NCBI RefSeq assembly: GCF_030541005.1
Contig: NZ_JASSVM010000002.1
Location: 558,001 to 622,000 of the forward strand
Direction: 5' to 3'
From: Marinobacter sp. SS5-14b
GTDB lineage: Bacteria > Pseudomonadota > Gammaproteobacteria > Pseudomonadales > Oleiphilaceae
Length of the DNA stretch: 64,000 bases
The position numbers were made by a program, and so were the translations under genes. How positions within the stretch are numbered: position 1 is the stretch's first letter; the number at the start of each line of letters is the position of its first letter. The notes under the pieces are model-generated. The model was not told the DNA's origin. It did no database searches and worked only from the letters and a program-made list of their open reading frames with translations. Shown in pieces: positions 52,975-61,820 of the stretch.

Positions 52975-53071
52975 GGCTCCTCCTCGCGGGTAGGGTTGCT
53001 GGATTCTTGGTTTGCCAGCTTAGGGAGTAGCCGATAGGATTTGAAACAAGGATTTGATGTAAGAGGTACAA

Positions 53072-53962
53072 GTGAACGCTTTAAACCGGGTAGACCTTAA
53101 ACAGTTACGAACGCTTCAGTGCCTGCTTCGCGAAGGCAACCTGTCCCGTGTGGCGGATCAACTCGGGGTGACCCAGCAGGCGGTCAGTGACCAGCTGAAA
53201 AAGCTCCGCGCCACCTTCAATGATCGCCTGTTTATCCGCAGCGGCAATGGCGTTACTCCGACGGCGTATGCCCGAACGTTGGGGCCGAAGCTGGATCTCA
53301 TCCTGAATGCCGTTGGCGAGTTGCTGGAGCAGGATGAGTTCAATCCCGCAACAACGACGCGGACCATTACCATCAGCTCCACCGATCTGGAGCAGAAAAC
53401 CATCCTGCCTTTTCTGATGCAGCGCCTGAGAAGGGAAGCGCCGGGTCTGAGGCTGGCGGTGAAAAAACTTGAGCTGGATGAGATGGCAAATGACCTGCTT
53501 GATGGCACCGTGGATCTGGTGTTGACCAATCCGAAGTTTGCGCCACCGAGTTATCCGTCGTTAACCCTGTATTCGGAGCGCTATGTCTGTGTGGCAGGGA
53601 AGGCCAATGAGGCAGTTCGCAGCACTATGTCGGTTGCCGAGATCGCTGACATGCCCCAGGTAGTGGTGTCGCCTTCGCGGGGAGACTTTACCGGTGCCGT
53701 CCATCGCTGGTTTGAAGACCAGGGGCACCCACGGCAAGCCATGCTCTCGGTACCAACTTTCACGGCGGCCAAAGCAACGATTTCTGAGACTGACCTTGTC
53801 GGCTTCATCCCGTCGCGATTGCTGCCCGACGACTCGTTGCGGCCGATTGAGCTGAATGCCGAGATCCCCGGATTCGACGTGATCGCCGTGTGGCACCAGC
53901 GCTCATCGCAGGACCCTCTGAATATTTGGATTAGGGATTTACTGGTTCAGGTTTCACGCTGA
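53072..53962 (+). CDS. LysR-family regulator, likely of the divergent oxygenase operon
   Basis: A 296-aa LysR protein. The HTH reads NLSRVADQLGVTQQAVSDQLKKL (residues about 22-44); the effector domain follows from about residue 95. It starts with GTG after AGAGGT. Between it and the cmcJ-like gene, AGGATTTGA occurs twice (53036-53044 and 53049-53057), possibly part of its binding site. As is common for LysR proteins, it probably controls the adjacent divergent operon. Confidence 0.85.
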   Translation: MNALNRVDLKQLRTLQCLLREGNLSRVADQLGVTQQAVSDQLKKLRATFNDRLFIRSGNGVTPTAYARTLGPKLDLILNAVGELLEQDEFNPATTTRTITISSTDLEQKTILPFLMQRLRREAPGLRLAVKKLELDEMANDLLDGTVDLVLTNPKFAPPSYPSLTLYSERYVCVAGKANEAVRSTMSVAEIADMPQVVVSPSRGDFTGAVHRWFEDQGHPRQAMLSVPTFTAAKATISETDLVGFIPSRLLPDDSLRPIELNAEIPGFDVIAVWHQRSSQDPLNIWIRDLLVQVSR

Positions 53963-54011
53963 TCTGGAGTAGCGCGATCTCCTGAACTCGAAGTCCGAGC
54001 TTGAAGCTGAT

Positions 54012-54119
54012 CTAAATCAGCGCCGTATTCTTTTCCGGGTAACGATGCTCTTTAATCTCACCCAAGAGGTGGGCGAACTGTTCGGGCGTGAGCACGCGCG
54101 CCTGGCCGGTCTTGCTCAT
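54012..54119 (-). pseudogene. Tyrosine-recombinase N-terminal fragment
   Basis: ATG 54119 with AGGAG upstream encodes 35 residues beginning MSKTGQARVLTPEQFAHLL and ending in EKNTALI, then stops at TAG. This matches the start of short site-specific integrases found in marine gammaproteobacteria. The catalytic domain (Arg-His-Arg-Tyr) is absent, so it is inactive. A small dyad, GCTGAT/ATCAGC, covers its end. Confidence 0.6.
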
Positions 54120-54200
54120 CGGGAAAGCTCCTACTAAGCCACTCGGATGCGAGGAGAGTAAAGGTAAAATCCGTAATAATATTATTTAAACTGATATTAA

Positions 54201-54228
54201 ACTGCGCATAATGTATATTCAGGGGTCT
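54201..54228 (+). other. dif-like XerCD site, XerC arm plus central region
   Basis: Bases 54203-54219 read TGCGCATAATGTATATT, identical over 17 nt to the E. coli chromosome dimer-resolution site: most of the XerC arm, the whole TGTATA centre and the first two bases of the XerD arm. The rest of the XerD arm (54220-54228) does not match. It lies between an integrase scrap and a filamentous-phage replication scrap, as expected for a phage that integrates through host XerCD. Confidence 0.62.
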
Positions 54229-54249
54229 GTTTTTAAAGGGGTTTTCGGG

Positions 54250-54432
54250 TCACACCCTGTGCGAAATATCGATCCCAAAAGTCGACAGTAGCTCTCGTTT
54301 ATGGCGGTAGTAGGTTTCGCGGGACATGAGGAAGTAGGGGTTGTATCCCATCAGCCAAGTGACATAGGTTCCCCGCAATTTGACCGGCAAACGCAGGAAG
54401 GTGAGTTGCTGAGCTTTGGTCCCCCCCAAAAA
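54250..54432 (-). pseudogene. C-terminal fragment of a filamentous-phage replication protein (II/X family)
   Basis: About 60 codons ending at TGA 54250 read RLPVKLRGTYVTWLMGYN, then YFLMSRETYYRHKRELL, then STFGIDISHRV. The TYYRHxxxLLxxxGIDIS ending is characteristic of phage/plasmid replication proteins of filamentous phages. The frame begins inside a G/T homopolymer run just after fghA with no start codon, so only the tail is left. Confidence 0.55.
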
Positions 54433-54456
54433 AACTTTAGGGGGAGGGTAAATTTA

Positions 54457-55296
54457 TCAGCCGATTAGATACTTCGCATGGAAGCGAAGGTGCTCCTCAA
54501 TAAAACTGGCGATGAAGTAGTAGCTGTGGTCGTACCCTTCATGCCGGTTCAGTTCCAGCGGATAGCCACTTTGTTTGGCAGCGGCTTCCAGCATTTCCGG
54601 CTTCAACTGCTCGGTCAGGAAGTTGTCCGCTTCGCCTTGGTCCACCAACGCCGGCACAAACTTGCTCGCCTTTTGCATCAGAAAGCTGGCGTCGTACTCG
54701 GCCCAGCTGGCGGTGTCTTTACCGAGGTAAGCGCCAAAGGCCTTCTTACCCCACGGGCAATTGACCGGGTTACTGATCGGGCTGAACGCCGAGACGGACT
54801 GGAAACGCTCCGGGTTGCGCAGTGCCAGCACCAGTGCTCCGTGCCCACCCATGGAGTGACCAAAGATGGAACGCTGATCGCTCACCGGGAACATATCTTC
54901 AATCAGTGCCGGTAATTCGTTGAGCACGTAATCGTACATCCGGTAATGCTTGCTCCAGGGTTCCTGAGTCGCATTTACATAGAACCCGGCGCCCTTACCC
55001 AAGTCGTAGCCTTCATCATCGGCGACATCGTCCCCGCGCGGGCTGGTGTCCGGGGCAATAATGGCGACACCCAGTTCGGCAGCCATGCGATGCGCACCGG
55101 CTTTTTGCATGAAGTTTTCATCGGTACAGGTCAGCCCGGACAACCAATACAGCGCTGGCACCTTTTTGCCATTGGAGGCCTGCGGCGGCAGGTAGATAGC
55201 AAACCGCATCGAACAGTTCAGCGTCTCGGAGTGATGACTGTACTGCTTGTGCCAACCACCAAAACTTTTATTACTGCTCAGATTTTCAATAGTCAT
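54457..55296 (-). CDS. fghA: S-formylglutathione hydrolase
   Basis: A 279-aa esterase-D-family hydrolase, the normal length. The nucleophile elbow is SIFGHSMGGHGAL (Ser near residue 148); YWLSGLTCTDENF marks the oxyanion region, and HEGYDHSYYFIASF carries the catalytic His. It converts S-formylglutathione to formate and glutathione. It lies 54 bp behind frmA on the same strand and completes the glutathione-dependent formaldehyde pathway. Confidence 0.94.
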   Translation of the reverse strand: MTIENLSSNKSFGGWHKQYSHHSETLNCSMRFAIYLPPQASNGKKVPALYWLSGLTCTDENFMQKAGAHRMAAELGVAIIAPDTSPRGDDVADDEGYDLGKGAGFYVNATQEPWSKHYRMYDYVLNELPALIEDMFPVSDQRSIFGHSMGGHGALVLALRNPERFQSVSAFSPISNPVNCPWGKKAFGAYLGKDTASWAEYDASFLMQKASKFVPALVDQGEADNFLTEQLKPEMLEAAAKQSGYPLELNRHEGYDHSYYFIASFIEEHLRFHAKYLIG

Positions 55297-55350
55297 TGCA
55301 ACCTCTCAACAAAACGGTCGCCCGCCTGACTGGCAGGCGACCAGATTTCA

Positions 55351-56535
<1,185 letters not shown>

Positions 56536-56676
56536 TCATTGTATTATTATTCTTAAGATAGATAATCGGCCAATTAATCAAATCACCTTTACTGTATAGT
56601 AACAATGAACCGTATTTTGTTTGCTGGCGGCATTTTGTATCTAAGCTCACCCAAGTCGTAACGCAAGGAACTGAAC

Positions 56677-57546
56677 ATGTTTATTTGGGAAGGGGTCAGT
56701 GAGTTTGTGGCGGTCGCGGAAGCCGAAAGTTTTACCGCTGCGGCGAAACGATTGGGCATTTCCACAGCTCAGGTGAGCCGGCAGGTCAGCGCACTGGAAT
56801 CCCGGCTTTCGACCAAACTGCTGTATCGCACCACCCGCAAGGTTTCGGTGACGGAAGCCGGCCAAACCTACTACCAGTATTGCCGCCAGGTACTCGATGG
56901 TCTGGAAGAGGCCGAGCGGGCCATGACCAACCTGCAACTTATCCCCAAGGGAAAATTACGGCTGACCGCACCGGTGACCTATGGCGAGAAGGTGATCGCC
57001 CCCTTGGTGAACGATTTCATCCTGCGCTACCCGGAGTTGGAGGTGCAGCTGAATCTGACCAACCAGAAGTTGGATCTGGTCGGTGGCGGTTACGATTTGG
57101 CGATTCGGCTGGGAAAACTGGAAGATTCATCCATGATGGCCAAGCGGTTGTCGTCACGAACCTTATACGTGTGCGCCTCGCCGGAATACTTATCCACCTA
57201 TGGTGTGCCGCATTCGCTTTCGGAACTGGACCGGCACAATTGTTTGCAAGGCAATCTGGATTACTGGCGCTTTCAGGACCGAGGTAAGCCCTACAACGTT
57301 CGCGTTAAAGGCAACATGAAGTGCGACAGCGGTTGGGCGTTGCTGGACGCGGCCCTGAAAGGCATCGGGATCGTGCAACTTCCCGATTATTACGTTCAGC
57401 CGTCATTGGCCTGTGGAAAACTTATGAACTTGCTGGAACATTATCAAGAAGCCGACGATGGAATCTGGGCGATTTATCCACATAACCGGCATTTATCCCC
57501 AAAAGTGCGGATGCTGCTGGATTTCCTGGACGAATCGTTAAGTTAA
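56677..57546 (+). CDS. LysR-family regulator, probable activator of frmA-fghA
   Basis: A 289-aa LysR protein: HTH SFTAAAKRLGISTAQVSRQVSALE (residues about 18-41, given by its key part) and a CrgA-type effector domain. It is divergent from frmA with a 198-bp gap; an ATTAT...ATAAT dyad near 56540-56560 is a possible LysR box. The link to formaldehyde response is inferred from gene position only. Confidence 0.85.
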   Translation: MFIWEGVSEFVAVAEAESFTAAAKRLGISTAQVSRQVSALESRLSTKLLYRTTRKVSVTEAGQTYYQYCRQVLDGLEEAERAMTNLQLIPKGKLRLTAPVTYGEKVIAPLVNDFILRYPELEVQLNLTNQKLDLVGGGYDLAIRLGKLEDSSMMAKRLSSRTLYVCASPEYLSTYGVPHSLSELDRHNCLQGNLDYWRFQDRGKPYNVRVKGNMKCDSGWALLDAALKGIGIVQLPDYYVQPSLACGKLMNLLEHYQEADDGIWAIYPHNRHLSPKVRMLLDFLDESLS

Positions 57547-57647
57547 ATTCTGTGGGGCAGTAGTTTTGTCAGTTTGTCCAAATGCGCCGTTTGGCCTGCG
57601 TCAGTTTCGCGGCGGTCTCCAGCCGTACATATACCAAACGCCTCTGG

Positions 57648-58610
57648 TCATCCGCCGCGTCGCAACTCCCTGACACCCCGGCCCAGCTTGCGGCGCAACA
57701 GGGCCCGCAGGGTCACCCCATCCGAGTACCCGACCTGTGCGGCGACTTGGTCGACGCTCGCGTTTCCGGTGCGCAAGAGATGGACGGCATGCTCCACGCG
57801 CAGGTCCTGGAAATACGACAACGGTGTCTTGCCCAAAACGCTTTGCAGCCGCCGCGCCAAGGTGCGCTCGCTTGTGCCCGCGGCGCTGGCCGCCTCGGCC
57901 AGCGAGAACCCCTTCGCGAGCTGACTTCTGGCCCAGCACTCGAAGCGCTCCACCATCGGGTCGGCATGCGCAAGGTGGTCGGGAATCACGAACTCGGCTT
58001 GCGAACTGCGTGCCTCGACCAGCAGATAGCGTGCTACTAGGGCCGCCAGCGCCGGACTGCGCCCCCGGATGATGCGCAAGGCCAGGTCGACGTGGGCCAA
58101 AGCGGCACCCGCGGTAGTGAAGCGTGTCGAGTTCACGATCATGCGTGACTCGTCCAGCGTGACGTTCGGATAGCGCTGCCGAAACATCGGCCCCAGCCAC
58201 CATGACGTCGTCGCACGATGCCCATCAAGCAGGCCACTCTCTGCAAGTAAGAAACTACCGGAGCAGGCGGCACCAAGGTGCGCGCCAGCGGTGGACCACA
58301 GCTGTAGCGCGGCGACCGCATCGGGCACGTCGGGGCGTGTGAGCCGAGCCGAGAGCGTGTCAGGCATCTTCTCACCAAACGCGGGCACGAGCACGACGTC
58401 TGGTTCCGGCACACCACGCGCAGTGACCACGGGGACCGTCAAGCCCTGCGCCGTTAGGATGCGACGCCGCACGCCCACCAGCGTGAGCTCTATGTGCGCG
58501 GGAGCCTGTGGCAGCGAGCTCGACATCGCATTGGCCAAGCCCACTGTGTCAGTGAGCGCCGCAAGCCCCAGATCAAACACGCCATCACAAACAAGGATAT
58601 GAAGTTTCAT
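57648..58610 (-). CDS. GlxA-family transcriptional regulator (DJ-1/PfpI plus AraC HTH)
   Basis: A 320-aa protein. Residues about 1-185 form a class I glutamine amidotransferase-like (DJ-1/PfpI) domain, with AACSGSFLLAESGLL as the nucleophile-elbow region. Residues about 215-320 form an AraC-type double helix-turn-helix (LAEAASAAGTSERTLARRL and SVDQVAAQVGYSDGVTLRALL). GC content and codon choice look clearly higher in GC than its neighbours. Start at ATG 58610, the conserved MKLHILV. Divergent from a small monooxygenase gene it probably controls. Confidence 0.88.
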   Translation of the reverse strand: MKLHILVCDGVFDLGLAALTDTVGLANAMSSSLPQAPAHIELTLVGVRRRILTAQGLTVPVVTARGVPEPDVVLVPAFGEKMPDTLSARLTRPDVPDAVAALQLWSTAGAHLGAACSGSFLLAESGLLDGHRATTSWWLGPMFRQRYPNVTLDESRMIVNSTRFTTAGAALAHVDLALRIIRGRSPALAALVARYLLVEARSSQAEFVIPDHLAHADPMVERFECWARSQLAKGFSLAEAASAAGTSERTLARRLQSVLGKTPLSYFQDLRVEHAVHLLRTGNASVDQVAAQVGYSDGVTLRALLRRKLGRGVRELRRGG

Positions 58611-58724
58611 GGCAATAATGATATCAAAGTTGTCATTTTTGTCTATATAAATGGTTGTCATGAAGACTTAGACTGCAGGCTCGTCGGTGCTCTCACCTAA
58701 ACCATTTACCCAAAGGATTACAAT

Positions 58725-59027
58725 ATGACCAAGCTCGCCCTGTTTGTTCGCCTCGAAGCCAAACCCGGCCAGGAGGCTGCGCTTGCCGACTTCCTGGCCA
58801 GCGCACTGCCGCTCGCCAACGCCGAATCCGGCACCACTGCCTGGTTTGCATTGAAGTTTGGCCCTTCGACGTTCGGTGTGTTCGACGCCTTTGCCGATGA
58901 GGCAGGTCGCCAGGCGCATCTGAACGGCCAGATCGCCGCGGCCTTGATGGCCAACGCCGCGACCTTGCTCAGTTCTCCGCCCAATATCGAGAAGGTCGAA
59001 CTGCTTGCAGCCAAACTGCCTGCATGA
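58725..59027 (+). CDS. Putative quinol/antibiotic-biosynthesis-type monooxygenase
   Basis: A 100-aa protein of the ABM (YgiN-like) ferredoxin-fold dimeric monooxygenase family. It has the KLALFVRLEAKPGQEAALAD opening, the WFALKFGPSTFGVFDAFADEAGRQAHL core and a helical end. Family members act on quinols or detoxify reactive small molecules. GC-rich like the GlxA gene beside it, so the two were probably acquired together. Confidence 0.82.
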   Translation: MTKLALFVRLEAKPGQEAALADFLASALPLANAESGTTAWFALKFGPSTFGVFDAFADEAGRQAHLNGQIAAALMANAATLLSSPPNIEKVELLAAKLPA

Positions 59028-59293
59028 CAACCCGGCCTTGACTCAATCAGGTCACGCTGCGTAGGGCCACACGGCCCTACGCAGCCCCCCTCGATTGCCG
59101 GAGGGATGTTCGGCGACAATTAGGATGACCAGTTGACGACAATTCTCTTGGCAGCCAGCCTTCTGATTTTAACAAGGTCGATAATACTGATGCCTGTAGT
59201 TGCCCCAACTAAACTGAGCACCATCTTGCCAGTTCAGCCCGGTATTCCCCGGTGGCATTTCAGACTCTTGTGCGGGTGGCTGCGATTATAGTC

Positions 59294-59524
59294 TCAGATC
59301 CATTTCGGCAATCTGGCCATCACAGTGGCTGGATCAGGAAGGTCGTACAGGTATACATCGCCCCGCTTAAACGTCTTCACAAAAGCCTCCGCTATGCCGT
59401 TACTATGAGGGCTTCGCGCGGGTGTGATATACACCACAAAACCCAGAGCGGATGCGAAGACTCGCGTTTCTTTGGCAATGTAGCAGTTGCCATTATCCGT
59501 CAGCCATTCCAGAGATTGTGGCAC
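59294..59524 (-). pseudogene. IS3-family transposase OrfB fragment
   Basis: About 75 codons of the DDE integrase core: SLEWLTDNGNCYIAKETR holds the second Asp and ARSPHSNGIAEAFVKTFKR the final Glu. Both ends are missing, and the frame stops at PKWI. The GTTGCCCCAACTAAA sequence at about 59199-59213 may be the old IS end. No transposition ability. Confidence 0.75.
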
Positions 59525-59759
59525 CCACTTCGACTAGCCGAACCGGTATTTCGGGCTTTCCCGCAGTACTCCTGTTACCTGCTTCCAACTTTTAATTCAT
59601 TATGATCTTAGTAATGTTCATCACCAGAGATAGGTTCCGGAGGCGAGGTTGTGCCACAGAGTTGGCAGGGTGAAATCAGTGCAAAGGTCTTGAAAGTGTG
59701 TGCTAGCTCAATAGCGTAAAATAGCCGGGCACTGTCAGGGCACCATTTGGGCACAAGCC
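59525..59759. other. Right island end, no gene
   Basis: No coding frame can be supported here. The stretch 59737-59758 (GGGCACCATTTGGGCACAAGCC) resembles the GTGGACAC...ATGGACACAGCC stretch at 38731-38755. Both lie just outside a tRNA terminator copy, so they could be recombinase arm sites. Confidence 0.4.
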
Positions 59760-59793
59760 AAAAAAAAGGACCTGCGCTTTCACGCAAGTCCTT
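59760..59793 (-). terminator. Terminator of tRNA-Arg
   Basis: On the minus strand, AAGGACTTGCG / CGCAGGTCCTT pair around TGAAAG and are followed by eight T. It begins 9 bp after the tRNA CCA end. It is a diverged copy of the hairpin at 38753-38789. Confidence 0.82.
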
Positions 59794-59800
59794 GATATTC

Positions 59801-59878
<78 letters not shown>

Positions 59879-59917
59879 ATTCGAAACGGTTGATTGCTCG
59901 CCAATTTCGAGTGCGCA

Positions 59918-59946
59918 ATCTTACGTGCGCCGGGCGTGTCTGTCCA
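59918..59946 (-). promoter_or_regulatory. Promoter of tRNA-Arg
   Basis: TGGACA (-35, five of six consensus bases) and TAAGAT (-10) are separated by 17 bp on the minus strand. A GC-rich stretch (GCGCAC) follows the -10, as expected for a stringently controlled stable-RNA promoter. The tRNA begins about 39 bp downstream. Confidence 0.75.
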
Positions 59947-59969
59947 GCCCCTGAGGGCAACTCGTGAGA

Positions 59970-60515
59970 TCAGATTTTTGGCTGCCGCTGCTCCGGTGTG
60001 ATGCTGACCAGACTCTTCTCATTACTGAACGTTACTTCGCCATCCTGGATGGAAACCTGGAGCGTCATGGAGCGCTCGGCCAGAGCTGCAAGCTCGGCGA
60101 CTGTCTCGGCTGGAAGATCGACGATGGTCAGGTTGCCAAATCTTGCCAGCTTGTTATGGTGCTTCTCCCACCACACGGGCACCGCGCGGCCACCGTAGGT
60201 ATAGAGGGTCACCTGTTGCGAGCGGTTGCAGGCTTTGCGAACCCGGTCTTCGTCGGGCAGGCCCAGTTCTACCCAGAGTTCGATGTCGTCGGTCAGCGAT
60301 TTCTGCCAGAGTTCTGGTTCGTCATCGCTGCTCAGACCTTTGGTAAACTCCAGGTTATCACTGGCATTCAGGGCGAAGGCCAGCAGCCTGATCATCATGC
60401 GTTCGTCCGTCTCAGACGGATGGCGCGCCACGGTCAGGTGGTGGTCGGCGTAGTAGTGCCTGTCCATATCGGCAATATGGAGCGTGGCTTTGAAAATGGT
60501 GGCTTTCAGTGCCAT
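59970..60515 (-). CDS. yaeQ: YaeQ-family protein
   Basis: A 181-aa protein, the same length as E. coli YaeQ. ALKATIFKATLHIADMDRHYY opens the family; SDDEPELWQKSLTDDIELWVELG is the nuclease-like core segment. YaeQ has a PD-(D/E)XK-like fold, and its cellular role is unclear. The start is ATG 60515; the frame continues far upstream but without family similarity. Single gene facing the tRNA. Confidence 0.92.
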   Translation of the reverse strand: MALKATIFKATLHIADMDRHYYADHHLTVARHPSETDERMMIRLLAFALNASDNLEFTKGLSSDDEPELWQKSLTDDIELWVELGLPDEDRVRKACNRSQQVTLYTYGGRAVPVWWEKHHNKLARFGNLTIVDLPAETVAELAALAERSMTLQVSIQDGEVTFSNEKSLVSITPEQRQPKI

Positions 60516-60585
60516 TGAGAGTCCTGTGTTTTGGTCGGGCAGGGCATTAGTGTAAAGCAAATTTGATGAGGCGGTGCATAGCGGT

Positions 60586-60951
60586 ATGGTGATGTTGCGC
60601 GGTTTTCTGGTGTTGGTGGTGTTCTTTCTGCTGGGGGAGGCGCTCCGATTATTTGCCGGACTGCCTGTCAGTGGCGGTGTGCTGGGTATGGTGATGGTCA
60701 CGTTTACCCTGATAATGCGCGGCCGGGTGAGTGATGAGCTGGCCGAGGCCAGTCGGGGGTTGATTTCTGTGCTGGTGCTGCTGATTGCACCGGGCGTGGT
60801 TGGCGTGTTTTTCGTGTTTGACCAGTTTGCCGGGCATTGGGGAACCGTTGCGGTCGCGCTGGTGGCCGGCACGCTGCTTAGCGTGTTCACCACTCTGTTA
60901 CTGATGAAGAAAGTCGCCGGCTCAACTGCGAAAGGGGTCGATCATGGCTGA
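60586..60951 (+). CDS. CidA/LrgA-family membrane protein
   Basis: A 121-aa protein with four hydrophobic helices and the family signature GLPVSGGVLGMVMV (residues about 25-40). CidA/LrgA proteins are holin-like or small-metabolite transporters that work with an LrgB partner. A GTG at 60574 could add four residues. It overlaps the next gene by 8 nt. Confidence 0.85.
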   Translation: MVMLRGFLVLVVFFLLGEALRLFAGLPVSGGVLGMVMVTFTLIMRGRVSDELAEASRGLISVLVLLIAPGVVGVFFVFDQFAGHWGTVAVALVAGTLLSVFTTLLLMKKVAGSTAKGVDHG

Positions 60952-61678
60952 TGCCCCGGTTTTCGAGGACCTTATGTCGACCTGGGCGTCGGGCCCAATG
61001 CTGTCTATTGCCCTGACGCTTGGCGCCTTCATGGTGGCGCAGTGGTTGTTTGCCCGTTTTGGCCGGCCGTTATGGATGCCGCCGGTGCTGATTGCGGCTC
61101 TGCTGCTTGCTGCGGTGGTTGCGGCCTCTGGTCTGGGGTTTGAAAAATACAGCCAGGGTGCGGCTTGGCTGACGGCACTGCTGGGGCCCACAACGGTTGC
61201 TCTGGGAGTGCCGCTGTATCAGCAAATGCACCATATTCGTGCGCTGTGGAAACCCATTCTGGCCACGTTGCCGGTGGCTGCCTCGCTTGCCGCCGTATAT
61301 GCGCTTGGTATTGCCTGGATGATGGGGGCGTCGCCCCTGGTGCTGGCGTCGCTGGCCCCGAAATCGGTGACTGCGCCTATAGCAATGGGGATTGCCGAGC
61401 AGTTGGGTGGCTCGGTATCCCTGACCCTGGGCGGCTTGCTGATTACCGGGGTGCTGGCGTCGTTGTTTGTGGACTGGGCCGCCCGGTGGCTGAACATCCA
61501 GGACGATCGGATTATCGGTTTTGCCCTGGGGTTGAATGGTCACGCCATCGGAACGGCCCGGGCGTTTGAGATCAGCCCAACGGCGGGGGCCTTTGCGTCC
61601 CTGGGTATGGGGCTGACCGGCGTGTTTACGGCCCTGTTGCTGCCGTTTGCGTTTCAGCTCTGGCTGCCTGCCCCATAA
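60944..61678 (+). CDS. LrgB/CidB-family membrane protein
   Basis: A 244-aa protein with six to eight hydrophobic helices. LGPTTVALGVPLYQQ, ASLAPKSVTAPIAMGIAEQLGG (given as the central motif) and GLNGHAIGTARAFE are the LrgB signatures. Together with the preceding gene it forms a two-gene operon; suggested roles in the family are murein hydrolase control or glycolate/pyruvate export. Confidence 0.9.
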   Translation: MADAPVFEDLMSTWASGPMLSIALTLGAFMVAQWLFARFGRPLWMPPVLIAALLLAAVVAASGLGFEKYSQGAAWLTALLGPTTVALGVPLYQQMHHIRALWKPILATLPVAASLAAVYALGIAWMMGASPLVLASLAPKSVTAPIAMGIAEQLGGSVSLTLGGLLITGVLASLFVDWAARWLNIQDDRIIGFALGLNGHAIGTARAFEISPTAGAFASLGMGLTGVFTALLLPFAFQLWLPAP

Positions 61679-61820
61679 TGGTGATTCATCTGGCGAATAA
61701 CCCTATGTTGTAATTTCGATTGCCGAAGAGTCTTGTCGCGTCTAGCTTGTTTTTCAGGCAATCGGTGCAAACTGTGCCGATTTTCCGTGAAAATTCCTAA
61801 AAACAGTGACGGAAAACGCG

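Noticed and set aside
57601-58203. Overlapping long frames within the GlxA regulator gene
   Set aside because: They arise from high GC; the DJ-1/AraC frame has clear domains and the others do not.
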